In this document: positions 10,078 through 21,314 of the stretch, in pieces
How the letters are laid out: each line of letters opens with the position of its first letter
How positions within the stretch are numbered: position 1 is the stretch's first letter
Source: Perilla frutescens
Taxonomy: Eukaryota > Streptophyta > Magnoliopsida > Lamiales > Lamiaceae
DNA: 64,000 nucleotides
Assembly (NCBI GenBank): GCA_026008535.1
Contig: BRKX01000018.1
Span: 19,042,088-19,106,087, forward strand
Reading direction: 5' to 3'
Notes under the pieces: generated by a model
What the model was told of the DNA's origin: nothing
Seen by the model: the letters and a program-made list of their open reading frames with translations, nothing else
Databases searched by the model: none
Translations under genes and position numbers: made by a program

Positions 10078-10779
10078 GTTGTGAATTACAAGCCATCTAT
10101 TATTAGTCGTGTATGAACGGTTGTGATCGTTTGGAAGAGAGAGAAAACACGAGAGAAGTTGAACAATTTTTTTCTGGATGATGACATTAATTAGCCTATA
10201 GTCTTTGTTATATTGTTATAATGATCAAATATAAATAGATAAACTATACTTTTTTTTGGAAGTTAAAAGGTCAATGAAAGAAGGAATTACAAAATGATAA
10301 TTAAAAAAAAAAACAAAGATTTAGGGTTTCACATCATTAATGAGAAGGAATGATGGTTGTATATAAAATGGGACAAAGATTACTCATCTCACAATTCTCA
10401 ATAAACCCTACTCAATAGTAATCATTCATCTTCCACTATATAATATTCATTTACTGAAATAACGTACAACCACCAATATTAGGAAGAATATCAATTTTTT
10501 TACAATTCTAACTTTTTTTATAAGTAATTTTATTTTCTAAATTAATGCAATGTCAGGGAGTAGTTGAAATAAATTAATGAAATATATTGTAAGAAAATCG
10601 TTCGTAATCTTTCAAACGATAATAATAATTTGACCAAATATTATCTCGTCATATAATTTAACTAAATATTCATCCAAATCTTTTAATTTGACCTACGCAG
10701 AATCTTTAGAATTTAATTTTAATTATTTTTCGTAAGTTTAATGTTCGACGAAATTCAATTAAAATCTAGTAACCACTAA

Positions 10780-10940
10780 CAAATACAAAAACATTAAGAA
10801 CATATTTAACGACCACCAAAATAAAACATTAAGAAAACATTAATGAACATATTTAACGACCACCAAAATAAAACATTAAGAAAATATTAACGAACATTTA
10901 ACGACCACCAAAATAAAACATTAAGAAAACATTAATCGAT
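10780..10940. repeat. Short tandem repeat, about 3 units of 45-55 bp
   Basis: The phrases AACGACCACCAAAATAAAAC and ATTAAGAAAACATTAATGAAC recur three times in a row, ending beside the retroelement boundary at 10973. I see no coding potential. Confidence 0.7.
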
Positions 10941-10972
10941 CACCATGAAAAAAATGCAACAAGTTGTAGCGC

Positions 10973-12620
10973 CCTGATCCCGAAAGACCGTAGAAATGGA
11001 CGACACGGGGGTGGGAATTAAGAAGCGGGAAAGAAATGGGGTAATTTCATTAACGACGGGATGATAATCCAAAAAGGATTAATGTTTAGAATAAAATTTA
11101 ACAACCGAGTATGCCAAAGATAGGTTATGCCTTCCGGAAAATTAGACAACATAACCTCTGTAACTAGAGCGAATCCCCGCTATAAACGGCTGTAACAATT
11201 CAATAAGCCCTTTCATAGGCCAAACGGAAACAAATAACCAGATACCAACAATCAATAGACCCATTCATAGGTCGACAAAAGAAACAGACACCAATATGCT
11301 GAACAAATGAAGCCCTTCCATAGGCCAAAATGAATGATCAAATAGACATAATGAAAGACGGGCTTCCTCCCCTTGGAATAATTATGTAGCTAAGCATATG
11401 ATACATGTTAACTAGGAAGTCAACAAATGTTCAGAATCAGAGAAGCAGAATCATATCAACAAAATACCAAGATCAGAGTTATTAGCACTTAGCAAAAGAA
11501 TACCATAAGTGCGAAAGCTCAATTCTTAATACAATACTAACAAAAAAGGACAACGGAAAAATATGTAAATCATAATAGCCCATATCTCAGTCTCGTCAGC
11601 TCCACGCGCCAGCCTACTGACCTGAAAATATTTGGAAATATTTGGGCTGAGTACTAATGCACTCAGTGGGCAAGTTTTGACAATTCAAGTTATGCAAATC
11701 ATTTTGTTAAAGTAATCTATCTGTGTTCATGCAGGTAGTGAACCTTAGGAGGTTTAAAAGTTGGAAGCAACCTAAATTCACCAAAACATTTTATCATGAA
11801 GCGCTTAAGAGTATAACCCGTCACTGCCCGCAATCCAAACTACATCACCAGCGCATAACGTTGAGTATGGCCATAGTATACCCAAAGAGTATAACCAATA
11901 AGTGTTTCATTTTAGTCTCACCGATAAGGAGTAGGGCAGGACAAATAATGCATGCATACTGTAGCTACTCACATTGACACAGCGCTGGTATATGAGACTC
12001 CGACAACATACAGTAGCATGTAAATATTTAACACAGATAGTCACATATGCAATTTTAACAAAAGCAGAGCTTAATAACTCGAAAGATACAATTTGCAAAG
12101 ATATAGAATAACCCACCTTTCTCGGGATTCTGAAAAACTAACTCCTGAAGAATCAACCCTGATACTCTTTCTCTAGCTCAGCTGGTACTACAGAAGGTAA
12201 ACTTCAACTCAGGATAATCGCTATATTTTCGGGAATTAATCTACTATAAACGGAACTATTATTAATTCTATTCTATTCTAAAATAGATTGTGCGACTCTA
12301 GAGACCTCGAATAATTTCGACAAAGAAGGAAATAAATTCCAAAACGTTATTCTTGCTTTACTGGGATCAACTGATTTGACAGAGGTCTCTTTCCAAAACT
12401 TGTCATTTATCCAAATTTTACCAAATCTACACCACAACACTTTTTAACCGCTTGAAAATTACGAAAATATTCAGGGATGATACTATATATGCCAAGACTA
12501 AAGAATGAGAATTTTAGAATTTTTCAATAATACATGCCCCCGGTATAAAAACAACTGTCTACTTTAAATAATTGAAATTATTCAAAACATGCAACGAGTT
12601 CGCGAAACTTGGCAGGCATA
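10973..12620 (-). mobile_element. Ty3-like retroelement 3' end, inverted
   Basis: It begins TGTAGCGCCCTGATCCCGAAA. From there to about 12110 it is the inverted counterpart of 14880-15653, with a further 370 or so bases that the other copy lacks near 11050-11450. The matching parts include TTAGGAGGTTT, GCGCTTAAGAGTATAACC and CAGCCTACTGACCTGAAAAT. No protein domain remains. I could not place its inner end, and no target duplication is evident. It may be a fragment or one arm of a rearranged element. Confidence 0.6.
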
Positions 12621-12759
12621 TACCCTACTTTTGGAATAATCAACCATATTAATCAAGTATATTACCTAAAAAATAAGAAATAAATATTAAAAAATAAATA
12701 TGAACCCTAATTGGATGGAATAAACCCTAAATAATCATCATAAAATTAAACGATAGTAA

Positions 12760-12940
12760 GATTGAATTCGAATAGTAATCATGACTATAGTATGTGTGAA
12801 TTCACTAATCATAACTATAGTAAGATTGAATTCGAATTTCCCATATTTTAGCCTATAGTCTATGATTTCACTAAAAATTAAAACAACTCATCACTCATTC
12901 AATTGATCTTGAAAAGAAGCCTTACTCTATAGTGTATGTG
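12760..12940. repeat. 144-bp tandem array, left part
   Basis: One full unit plus a partial one lie here. The unit contains GTGTGAATTCACTAATCA, GTAAGATTGAATTCGAATTT, TTTTAGCCTATAGTCTATGA and TTGATCTTGAAAAGAAGCC. The array is cut by the insertion at 12941 and resumes at 15654. Confidence 0.85.
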
Positions 12941-13429
12941 GGTAGCGCCCCGATCCTGAAAGATTGTGGAAATGGACGCCACGGGGGTGGGAATCAATTA
13001 TTTGTTTATATATATATATATATATAAAAGTACACTAAAACGTATATATATGCATATATATTCCACTTTCTAAAGTTGGGAATAATAATATTTAATATGC
13101 ATATATATTGACAATCAATTAGCTATAGTATATTCATTTGTTAACCAATTGCTTCTCCAATTTTTACACGTGTGTTAAGGTTAAGTTAGTAGGGTGATGT
13201 GGCTTGAGGAGGGTAGTAGTAGGATGATGAGTAATTATTTCAACCAAAATTTTGTATAAAAAAATATATATAGTAGGAACCCATATAGTTTCCTTTCTAC
13301 TATGCATCACTCGTGTAAATTCAACAGTTTTAAAAAAAAAATATTAACAATAATTTCCACAACCATTGCTTCTTAATTCCCACCCCCGTGGTGTCCATTT
13401 CCACGATCTTTCAGGATCGGGGTGCTACA
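12941..13429 (+). repeat. 5' LTR with unusually long inverted ends
   Basis: It starts GGTAGCGCCCCGATCCTGAAA and ends TTTCAGGATCGGGGTGCTACA, so about 55 bases at one end are the inverse of the other end. Typical plant LTRs share only a few inverted bases. The centre is AT-rich with a TA microsatellite near 13010. Confidence 0.65.
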
Positions 13430-13432
13430 AAG

Positions 13433-13444
13433 TGGTATCAGAGC
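13433..13444 (+). other. Primer-binding site for initiator Met tRNA
   Basis: TGGTATCAGAGC, three bases after the LTR end, is the classic plant retroelement primer site, complementary to the 3' end of initiator tRNA-Met. Confidence 0.85.
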
Positions 13445-14008
13445 AGGTCTTGCAACTCTGCAAACCTGTTGGGTCAATTTATTTTATTTTTCTTTTTCAT
13501 TAAATTCCCGTGTGATATTATAAAGGTCCTCAGCTCGTCACTCACGCAACAGCTAAAAGGTACGCATATTTTTATGCGGTTTTTAGATTTTAAAAGTTTA
13601 TATTAATGGGTGAAATGTTAAGTTTGTTTGGAAATGAAAGATTGTGATTTGCCATGTTGGCGAAAATGCCTTGAAAGATTGAGTCTTACACTAATTACTT
13701 ACTGGTTTTGAGAATGAAATATGCTTGTGGGCGTACATGATTTTGTGTTAAACCATGCTGATTCTATTGTATACATGTGAGGAATTTGTTTATCTATGCT
13801 TTGGGCATACTTATGAATGTTTGGCATATGTTGATTACACACATTGATAGTTGATTTATGTTTGATGTTTGTGCTCTAGATGAGTACTTCGACTTGGAAT
13901 TTGAGAACTTAAGATGAACTTAGCCTGTAGTTGTTGAACTTAGGCTGAACTTGTAAGAATTTGTGAAAATGGTTGAACGTAGACTGATTGAGAAATTGTG
14001 CTAATTAG

Positions 14009-14686
14009 ATGGCGGGATGGCAGGTGAGACCTCGAAAGAGGTGTCGTACTCGTGTGATGATGGATGAGCGGATAGAGAGGTTTCGTGCATGTATTAGTAG
14101 ACCAGGGGAGGATGTGCCAGAGTTCACCGCACGTTTTGTGACTTTATGGATGACTGTCTCGGGTATCGGTGGTATTACAAAGGTGGAGGCTATGGCGAGA
14201 TATATTATTGGACTACCTCAAGCCTGGATACCATGGGCTGCAAGAGTTGCTAATATTTTCTCAGAGAGATCTCCGCCTACTTTTGCAAAGAAAGTCTATT
14301 TCTCGATATTCTTCACGTATGTGCTACGGACTTGGGCAGATAGACGATGTGTGGCTCCACAATTACCTATAGTGGATGAGGATATGGATATGTTTAGAGT
14401 ACCATTTACATCGGTCTTACAAGCGGAGAGGACGATCGAGATGGATTGTTCAGCACCACCTGCACCAAAGTCGCCGCTTATCACGATAGCATCGCATGAT
14501 GATGAGGCTGGTCCATCTGGGACCCAGTTAGAGCCCATCGCAGAGGAGGACCCAGAAGAGGACCCGGAGGAGGATCCCGATGAGGAGCCAATGGAAGTAA
14601 CTGATGGAAGTACGACGCTCCACTTTCGACGTGATTTCGATGCGGAGGGGCGTCCGGGGCACATATTCCATCGTCTCCATAGATAG
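14009..14686 (+). CDS. Gag-like protein of the non-autonomous retroelement
   Basis: A 225-aa open frame starts at ATG 14009 (MAGWQVRPRKRCRTRV). The first part (MDERIERFRACISRPGEDVP, then EFTARFVTLW) has the feel of a Ty3-type gag capsid helix region. There is no CCHC zinc knuckle. The C-terminal third is acidic, with a repeated EEDPEEDP run. No pol domains follow before the element ends. I infer gag origin from position behind the LTR and primer site. The match to known gag families is weak, so another origin is possible. Confidence 0.45.
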   Translation: MAGWQVRPRKRCRTRVMMDERIERFRACISRPGEDVPEFTARFVTLWMTVSGIGGITKVEAMARYIIGLPQAWIPWAARVANIFSERSPPTFAKKVYFSIFFTYVLRTWADRRCVAPQLPIVDEDMDMFRVPFTSVLQAERTIEMDCSAPPAPKSPLITIASHDDEAGPSGTQLEPIAEEDPEEDPEEDPDEEPMEVTDGSTTLHFRRDFDAEGRPGHIFHRLHR

Positions 14687-15653
14687 ATGTATAGTTGTAG
14701 TAGTTTGAGTAGTTTAGTATATACTGACGTTGACATTTTGTTGTATCATCAGCTCAGTAGCTTTTATTAGTCGGAAACGTTGTCATTCCTATAAGACCGT
14801 TCCGACATGAGGCATTTGGTAGTTAGCCTCTTTTGACTTAGTAGACTAGACGGTATATTATATTTTTTACAAATTGTATTTTTCGAGTTATTAAGCTCTG
14901 CTTTGTTAAAATTGCATATGTGACTATCTGTGTTAAATATTTACATGCTACTGTATGTTGTCGGAGTCTCATATACCAGCGTTGTGTCAATGTGAGTAGC
15001 TACAGTATGCATGCATTATTTGTCCTGTCCTACTCCTTGTCGGTGAGACTAAAATGAAACACTTATGGGTTATACTCATTGGGTATACTTGGCCATACTC
15101 AACTTTACGCGTGGTGATGTAGTATGGGTTGCGGGCAGTGACTGGTTACACTCTTAAGCGCTTCACGATAAAATATTTTGGTGAACTTAGGTTGTTTTAA
15201 ATTTTGAAACCTCCTAAGCTTCACTACCTGCATGAACACAGATAGATTACTTTAACAAAATGATTTGCATAACTTGAATTGTAAAAATTTGCCCACTGAG
15301 TGCACTAGTACTCAGCCCAAATATTTTCAAATATTTTTCAGGTCAGTAGGCTGGCGCGTGGAGGTGACGATGCTGAGAAATGGGCTTTTGTTGTTTATGT
15401 ATTTTCCCATTGTCTCTTTTTGTTAAATATTCTGTTGATAATGAGATCTCCGCGCTTGTAATATCTTTTTGTTAAACACTAAGAGCTCTGATCTTGGTGT
15501 TATGATTATGTATATATTATTATACAGCATGTTTGATTATTCTGAGTCTTCTGTTGAGATTTTATTAATCAGGTTACCTCATTTCTTTCCCGCTTCTTAA
15601 TTCCAACCTCCGTGGCGTCCATTTCCACAGTCTTTCGAGACCGGGGCGCTACA

Positions 15654-17150
15654 ATGTGTGAATTCACTAATCATCACTATAGTAAGATTGAATTCGAATT
15701 TCCCATATTTTAGCCTATAGTCTATGATTTCACTAAAAAATTAAAATAACTCATCACTCATTCAATTGATCTTGAAAAGAAGCTTTACTATATAGTGTAT
15801 GTGTGAATTCACTCATCATGACAGTAAGATTGAATTCGAATTTCCCATATTTTAGCCTATAGTCTATGATTTCACTAAAAATTAAAATAACTCATCACTT
15901 ATTTAATTGATCTTGAAAAGAAGCCTTACTATACAGTGTATGTGTGAATTCACTAATCACCACTATAGTAAGATTGAGTTCGAATTTCCCATATTTTACC
16001 CTATAGTCTATGATTTCACAAAAAATTAAAATAACTCATCACTCATTCAATTGATCTTGAAAATAAGCCTTATTATATAGTGTATGTGTGAATTCACTAA
16101 TCACCACTATAGTAAGATTGAATTCGAATTTCCCATATTTTAGCCTATAGTCTATGATTTCACTAAAAATTAAAATAACCCATCACTCATTCAATTGATC
16201 TTGAAAAAAAGCCTTACTATATAGTGTATGTGTGAATTCACTAATCACCACTATAGTAAGATTGAGTTCGAATTTCCCATATTTTAGCCTATATAGTCTA
16301 TGATTTCACTAAAAATTAAAATAACTCATCACTCATTCAATTGATCTTGAAAAGAAGCCTTACTATATAGTGTATGTGTGAATTCACTCATCACCACTAT
16401 AGTAAGATTGAATTCGAAATTCCCATATTTTAGCCTATAGTCTATGATTTCACTAAAAATTAAAATAAATCATCACTCATTCAATTGATCTTGAAAAGAA
16501 GCCTTACTATATAGTGTATGTATGAATTCACTAATCACCACTATAGTAAGATTGAATTCGAATTTCCTATATTTTAGCCTATAGTCTATGATTTCACTAA
16601 AAATTAAAATAACTCATCACTCATTCAATTGATTTTGAAAAGAAGCCTTACTCTATAGTGTATGTGTGAATTCACTAATCATCACTATAGTAAGATTGAA
16701 TTCGAATTTCCTATATTTTAGCCTATAGTCTATAATTTCACTAAAAATTAAAATAACTCATCACTCATTCAATTGATCTTGAAAAGAAGCCTTACTATAT
16801 AGTGTATGTGTGAATTCACTAATCACCACTATAGTAAGATTGAGTTCGAATTTCTCATATTTTAGCCTATAGTCTATGATTTCACTAAAAATTAAAATAA
16901 CTCATCACTCATTCAATTGATCTTGAAAAGAAGCCTTACTATATAGTGTGTGTGTGTGAATTCACTAATCACCACTATAGTAAGATTGAGTTCGAATTTC
17001 CCATATTTTATCCTATAATCTATTATTTCACTAAAACTTAATAACTCACCACTCATTCAATTACAATTGAAAAGAAGCCTTACTCTATAGTGTATGTTTG
17101 AATTCACTAATCATCACTCTAGTAAGTTGATCTCGAATTTCCCAATTGGA
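15654..17150. repeat. 144-bp tandem array, right part (about 10 units)
   Basis: Unit starts, read from the TGTGTGAATT word or its variant, fall near 15658, 15800, 15941, 16085, 16229, 16375, 16519, 16663, 16807, 16953 and 17095, so spacing is 141-146 bases. Units are very similar, with scattered substitutions and short indels. A decayed unit-like stretch reaches about 17310. No coding frame runs through the units. Confidence 0.9.
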
Positions 17151-17639
17151 GCACAAACCATATTGTATGATTGAATTCGAATTGTGACCAATTTTTCCTT
17201 AGATCAACGTGTGATTGCACCTTAATTGTTCTGCACTAAGATTGAATTTGAATTTCCCATATTTTAGCCTATAGTCTATAATTTCACTCAAAATTAATAT
17301 TAGTACCGTCCATGTTTTCGTAATTAATTAAATTTTCTATTAGTACCGTCCATGTTTTCGTAAATATATAGTTTCATTAAGATTTCACTGTAGTTCGAAT
17401 CTCATGATATAAGATATCTAAACCTTACTCTATTAATTATCCTAGTTATATTATAATTTATGTTAAAATTTAATAAATAGTTTTTGTTTTCGTTTTACAA
17501 GAAAACCTTTAAGTTGGCTTAAATTTCTTACAAGCAACCACTCAACTTTAATCATTTCTTAAGGTGTCCATTGCAATTCCCAACGCAGCTTAATTGGTCA
17601 GTTTTTTCACTAGACAAAATATCTAAGAAATATTTTAGA

Positions 17640-18268
17640 ACAAAAAATTTGAACTAATCATATCCCTCGAAAATTTTGAACAAAAAATTTGAAATATATC
17701 CCTCGAAATTTTGAACACAAAATTTGAACTATTCCCTCGAAGATTTGAACAAAATATTTGAACAATTCCCTCGAAGATTTGAACAAAATATTTGAATAAA
17801 ATTTTGAACAAAAAATTCTAATTTGTTTTACAAAACAACGATTGAGAAATTTGGAGATATATCCCTAGAAGATTTGAACAAATAATTTGAACTAATCCCT
17901 CCATCCAAAAAAAGAATAAGAATTTAATAATATTTATTAGTGAACAGTGTGTTATGTACTTATGTCTCATAAAAATGTTAGATTCCATTACGATTTTCAT
18001 ATCATACTAATATTTGAACAAAATATTTGAACAATTCCCTCGAAGATTTGAACAAAATATTTGAACAAAAAATTCTAATTTGTTTTACAAAACAACGATT
18101 GAGAAATTTGGTGATATATCCCTAGAAGATTTGAACAAATAATTTGAACTAATCCCTTCATCCAAAAAAAGAATAAGAATTTAATAATATTTATTAGTGA
18201 ACAGTGTGTTATGTACTTATGTCTCATAAAAATGTTAGATTCCATTACGATTTTCATATCATACTAAT
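17640..18268. repeat. TTTGAACAAA-rich tract with a 257-bp tandem duplication
   Basis: 17806-18011 and 18063-18268 are almost identical (only a few differences), offset by 257 bases. The preceding 17640-17810 consists of short repeats of TTTGAACAAAA and ATCCCTCGAA. The near-identity indicates a young duplication. Confidence 0.85.
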
Positions 18269-18693
18269 TGAAAAAATTATATTTCATAACACTAATTTAG
18301 ATTTCATCAATTTTCCCTAAATCGTAATAATTAGTAATTTTAAAAAAATTCAAAAAACGACACTCATTTTTTATTTGCAAATTTACTTTATATGTTTTAA
18401 ATATTAATAAAATAATAATAAATTTGAAATAAACCTTTAACATTCAATGCTAAACACTCATTAATTCTTACACTTCCTTTCTTCACACTCAATCACAATT
18501 TCCGGTGTGACCCTATTGGTTCTTTTTTCTCACTTTAATTGTAATTGTAATTAAGTTGTGCATGCTAAGCTTCAAAATAAATATTTGAACCAAAACATTA
18601 GAATTGAATTAATCCCTCGATTAAATATGCATGCTTGCTAATTGCATTATATGCATTAATTAAAGGTTATGGGATGATGGGTACGGTTCTCTT

Positions 18694-18702
18694 TATATAT
18701 AT
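18694..18702 (+). promoter_or_regulatory. TATA box for the gene at 18762
   Basis: TATATATAT lies about 65 bases upstream of the first ATG, followed by a C/T-rich leader with the repeated word CAACCCATCATCTC. Confidence 0.45.
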
Positions 18703-18761
18703 GAGAGTTCTTATTGTCCCCAACCCATCATCTCAACCCATCATCTCTTCATATCTTAACT

Positions 18762-19256
18762 ATGGAATCTAGCAGAATAGCACTCTTCAAAAGATCAGGA
18801 AACAAAAAATGGAAAAAAAATACACCCTACAAAAAATTTTCCCCTCCCGCCCCAACCGAGAGTGATAGCCCAACCAAGAAGGCAACCCCTACCAAGAAGG
18901 TCACGGTCACGGTCACCCCTACCAAGAACGGCAAGAAGGCAACCCCTACCAAGAAGGTCACCCCTACCAAGAGCGTCTCCGAATGGATTGTGCCTCCCTC
19001 CCCACGGAGCCTGGAATTTCTCTATAAAACTCTAAGAGAGGATCACAATAACCTGAAGGTAGAGATTAAGGAGCTCTTTGATCGTATGACATCATTTGCT
19101 GATTATGACATTATGAGGGAGTTGCTTCTTGAGAACTACCCTCTCAGCAAGCTATATGATAGCTTTCTGACGATGGACAAGCGTGGAGAAGAAGAGGGCA
19201 CTTCAAGCCAAGTTCCCATCATTGTCATTCCCGATTCCAGCACAAGCAACGTTTAA
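18762..19256 (+). CDS. Unknown basic protein with Pro-Thr-Lys-Lys repeats
   Basis: This intron-less frame of 164 aa starts at ATG 18762, the first ATG after a good TATA box. Residues about 1-75 are very basic and hold imperfect repeats of PTKKATPTKKVT, resembling the tails of DNA- or chromatin-binding proteins. Residues about 80-140 look helical (SLEFLYKTLREDHNNLKVEI; FADYDIMRELLLENYP), and the end is short and polar (EEEGTSSQ...STSNV). I do not recognise the family. It lies in the same interval as the MULE pseudogene and SANT genes, so it could be an accessory gene of the same element. The repeats contain tandem AACCCCTACCAAGAAGG words and may have expanded by slippage. Confidence 0.5.
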   Translation: MESSRIALFKRSGNKKWKKNTPYKKFSPPAPTESDSPTKKATPTKKVTVTVTPTKNGKKATPTKKVTPTKSVSEWIVPPSPRSLEFLYKTLREDHNNLKVEIKELFDRMTSFADYDIMRELLLENYPLSKLYDSFLTMDKRGEEEGTSSQVPIIVIPDSSTSNV

Positions 19257-19839
19257 CGTTGCTTTCTTGCTTTTTTTGTGGGTTTTCTATGACCCAACCA
19301 TTATCGAACTATCGTTTTAATTTTTTTTTGATGTATTTTCTTTCTTGAAAGAACTATCTATTAATCTATCTATGCATTTGAATTTCTATTATGTTGGTCT
19401 CTTATATTTTTCTTTACGCAAATATCATGTTATATATACTTTCTAAGCATGAGGCGGCTAAATTTATTGTTAAAATAAACTGAAATGATCGAGCACATTT
19501 AGAACTACACCTTAAACCCTAAATGCTTCAAAAATTTCGAGTAATAATATATCGTGAATTTGAGTATTTGAATATAATACTATGTTATAAAGTGATGTAT
19601 ATTTTTTTAATTTAATAGTTCATAATTCCATATCTCATCCTAAATTAACTTAAATATTGATACATCATGAAGTATAATCTAATAAGTTCATATTTTTTAT
19701 GGTCCGTGTTTTAATATATGGTTTATAGTTTCATATATTAGACAAGAAAGCTTCTTTTAATCTTTATTAAATTTGAGTAACAACACAGACGTGTAGCTAT
19801 TTTACAAGTCATAATCACATATATAAAATAGATAAAATA

Positions 19840-20330
19840 AAATAATTGGTAAAACCTAGATATAATAGGATAATTTTACTAAGGAGACTAAAATAGTAGG
19901 TAAATATGAATAATAAGAATATTTGTGCTTATCACATATCCCATCCTAAAGTAAGAGTGATAGAGGTTTAATATATATATATATATATATGTTATATTTT
20001 TTTTGAAAAAATATATTCGAGTAGCAGCCACGAATTAATCTATATATCTATCACTAATTTTAGGATGAGATGTGTAATATATACTTTAATTTGGTCGAAT
20101 ATACTCGAATATATTTTAATTTGAAAGTATAACATATATTATAAGGTAAAACCTATATATAATATGATATTTGAAAGTATATCATATATTAAATAACACA
20201 TATTAAATAAGGTTAAACCTAGATATAATAGGATAATTTAACTAAGGAGATTACAATCGAATGTTGAATATGAATAATAAGAATATTTGTGCTTATCATA
20301 TCTCATCCTAAAGTAAGTGATACAGGATTA

Positions 20331-20366
<36 letters not shown>

Positions 20367-20370
20367 TATA
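19840..20370. repeat. Local duplication and TA/TG microsatellites
   Basis: 19850-19985 and 20210-20345 match closely (ACCTAGATATAATAGGATAA, AATAAGAATATTTGTGCTTA and CATCCTAAAGTAAG blocks). Copy 1 ends in a TA run and copy 2 in a TG run (about 20339-20366). No gene is seen. Confidence 0.75.
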
Positions 20371-20587
20371 ATTTCAAAGTAAGATATATTCGAATAGCCA
20401 CTATTATTAATGTAGAGATAGATTATATTATGTATGAACATATTGAAATCGATAAATAATTGAGCATTAATACAAAAACAGTAAATTCTAGAGGCATAAT
20501 CGACGCATAATACAAAACTTCATTCATACAAATAAAATAAAATAAAACTTGAAATATAAATTATTGTACAAAGAAATCCGAACTAAT

Positions 20588-20971
20588 TCAAGTTAAATTA
20601 GCAATACAAAACGAACAACAAATTCCAACTACGAATTCCAAAATAAAGAAATTCAATCTCGATGTTATCTTTTTCTCTTCAACGTTTCTGCACTTCTTCA
20701 TTTTTGGATATCTTGAACTAATTTCACCATTGCTCGACTCGGAATATGAATCGACATCACCACTCCATCCACTTTCATATTCTTGGCCTTTCCAAATCAT
20801 ATATTTTTTATAGGCCTCAACCGCTTGATCTTCAGTTGGAAACGACTTGTACAAGCTTCCCCTAACACCGAGTACATATGGAGCACAATCTACCCAATCT
20901 GAATATACCCCCGTTCGGATGCCTTCGAAGACAACATAAAATTTCTGCCTATCGCTATGTTTGATTTCCAT
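20588..20971 (-). CDS. Stand-alone RNase H1 N-terminal (viroplasmin-like) domain protein
   Basis: A frame of 127 aa starts at ATG 20971. Residues about 9-55 read QKFYVVFEGIRTGVYSDW, then a Cys-containing helix, GSLYKSFPTEDQAVEAYKKY. This is the layout of the small RNA:DNA-hybrid-binding domain found at the N-terminus of RNase H1 and shared with caulimovirus inclusion-body proteins: a strand, a GxYxxW turn, a K(S/F) loop, then a helix. No RNase H catalytic domain follows. The C-terminus is acidic-polar and then hydrophobic, and may include read-through into non-coding sequence. Such short stand-alone domains occur in plant genomes. Binding to RNA:DNA hybrids is inferred from the family. The 5' side holds a possible untranslated intron (21000-21050) and a GA-rich tract near 21158. 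Confidence 0.6.
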   Translation of the reverse strand: MEIKHSDRQKFYVVFEGIRTGVYSDWVDCAPYVLGVRGSLYKSFPTEDQAVEAYKKYMIWKGQEYESGWSGDVDSYSESSNGEISSRYPKMKKCRNVEEKKITSRLNFFILEFVVGICCSFCIANLT

Positions 20972-21314
20972 TGAGGATCGGTATATGTTAACAAAATGGA
21001 AATAGTTAAGATTGAAGATGAATGATAATATTGAATACTAACCCTATTTGAAGATCGAAAATGGAGAGATATTTTGATGAAGAATGAAGATGAAAGAGAA
21101 TAATGAATACTTAACCCTAATTTTATTGGAAATAACAAAATAATTTTTAATGTTTAGAGAGAGAGAGAGAGATTCGAATTTTGAATTTTGAATCTCTTAT
21201 TTTCCTTCTCTCACTAGATTAAGAGGGAAAGGGTAATAAAGTAAAATACAATACAGCACTAATGACTATTATTATTAAATAAAGCAATATATACGGTAAT
21301 TACTAATACACCCT

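Larger units (their letters stand above)
12941..15653 (+). mobile_element. Non-autonomous LTR retroelement with target duplication ATGTG
   Basis: The insertion is exact. ATGTG at 12936-12940 is repeated at 15654-15658, and the tandem array reads through once the 2713 bp between them are removed. The left part (12941-13429) behaves as a 5' LTR, followed by a primer-binding site. One gag-like open frame follows, with no protease, reverse transcriptase, RNase H or integrase. The right end finishes GGGGCGCTACA as the 5' LTR does, but only the last 55 or so bases resemble that LTR, so the ends are not a normal identical pair. Confidence 0.75.

Noticed and set aside
14296..14736. Ser-rich minus-strand frame of 146 aa
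   Set aside because: Antisense of the acidic repeat in the gag-like gene. The GSSSGSSSG run simply mirrors the EEDPEEDP codons.
17818..18257. Two identical 60-aa minus-strand frames
   Set aside because: They are produced by the 257-bp tandem duplication. No start context, motif or splice partner is seen.
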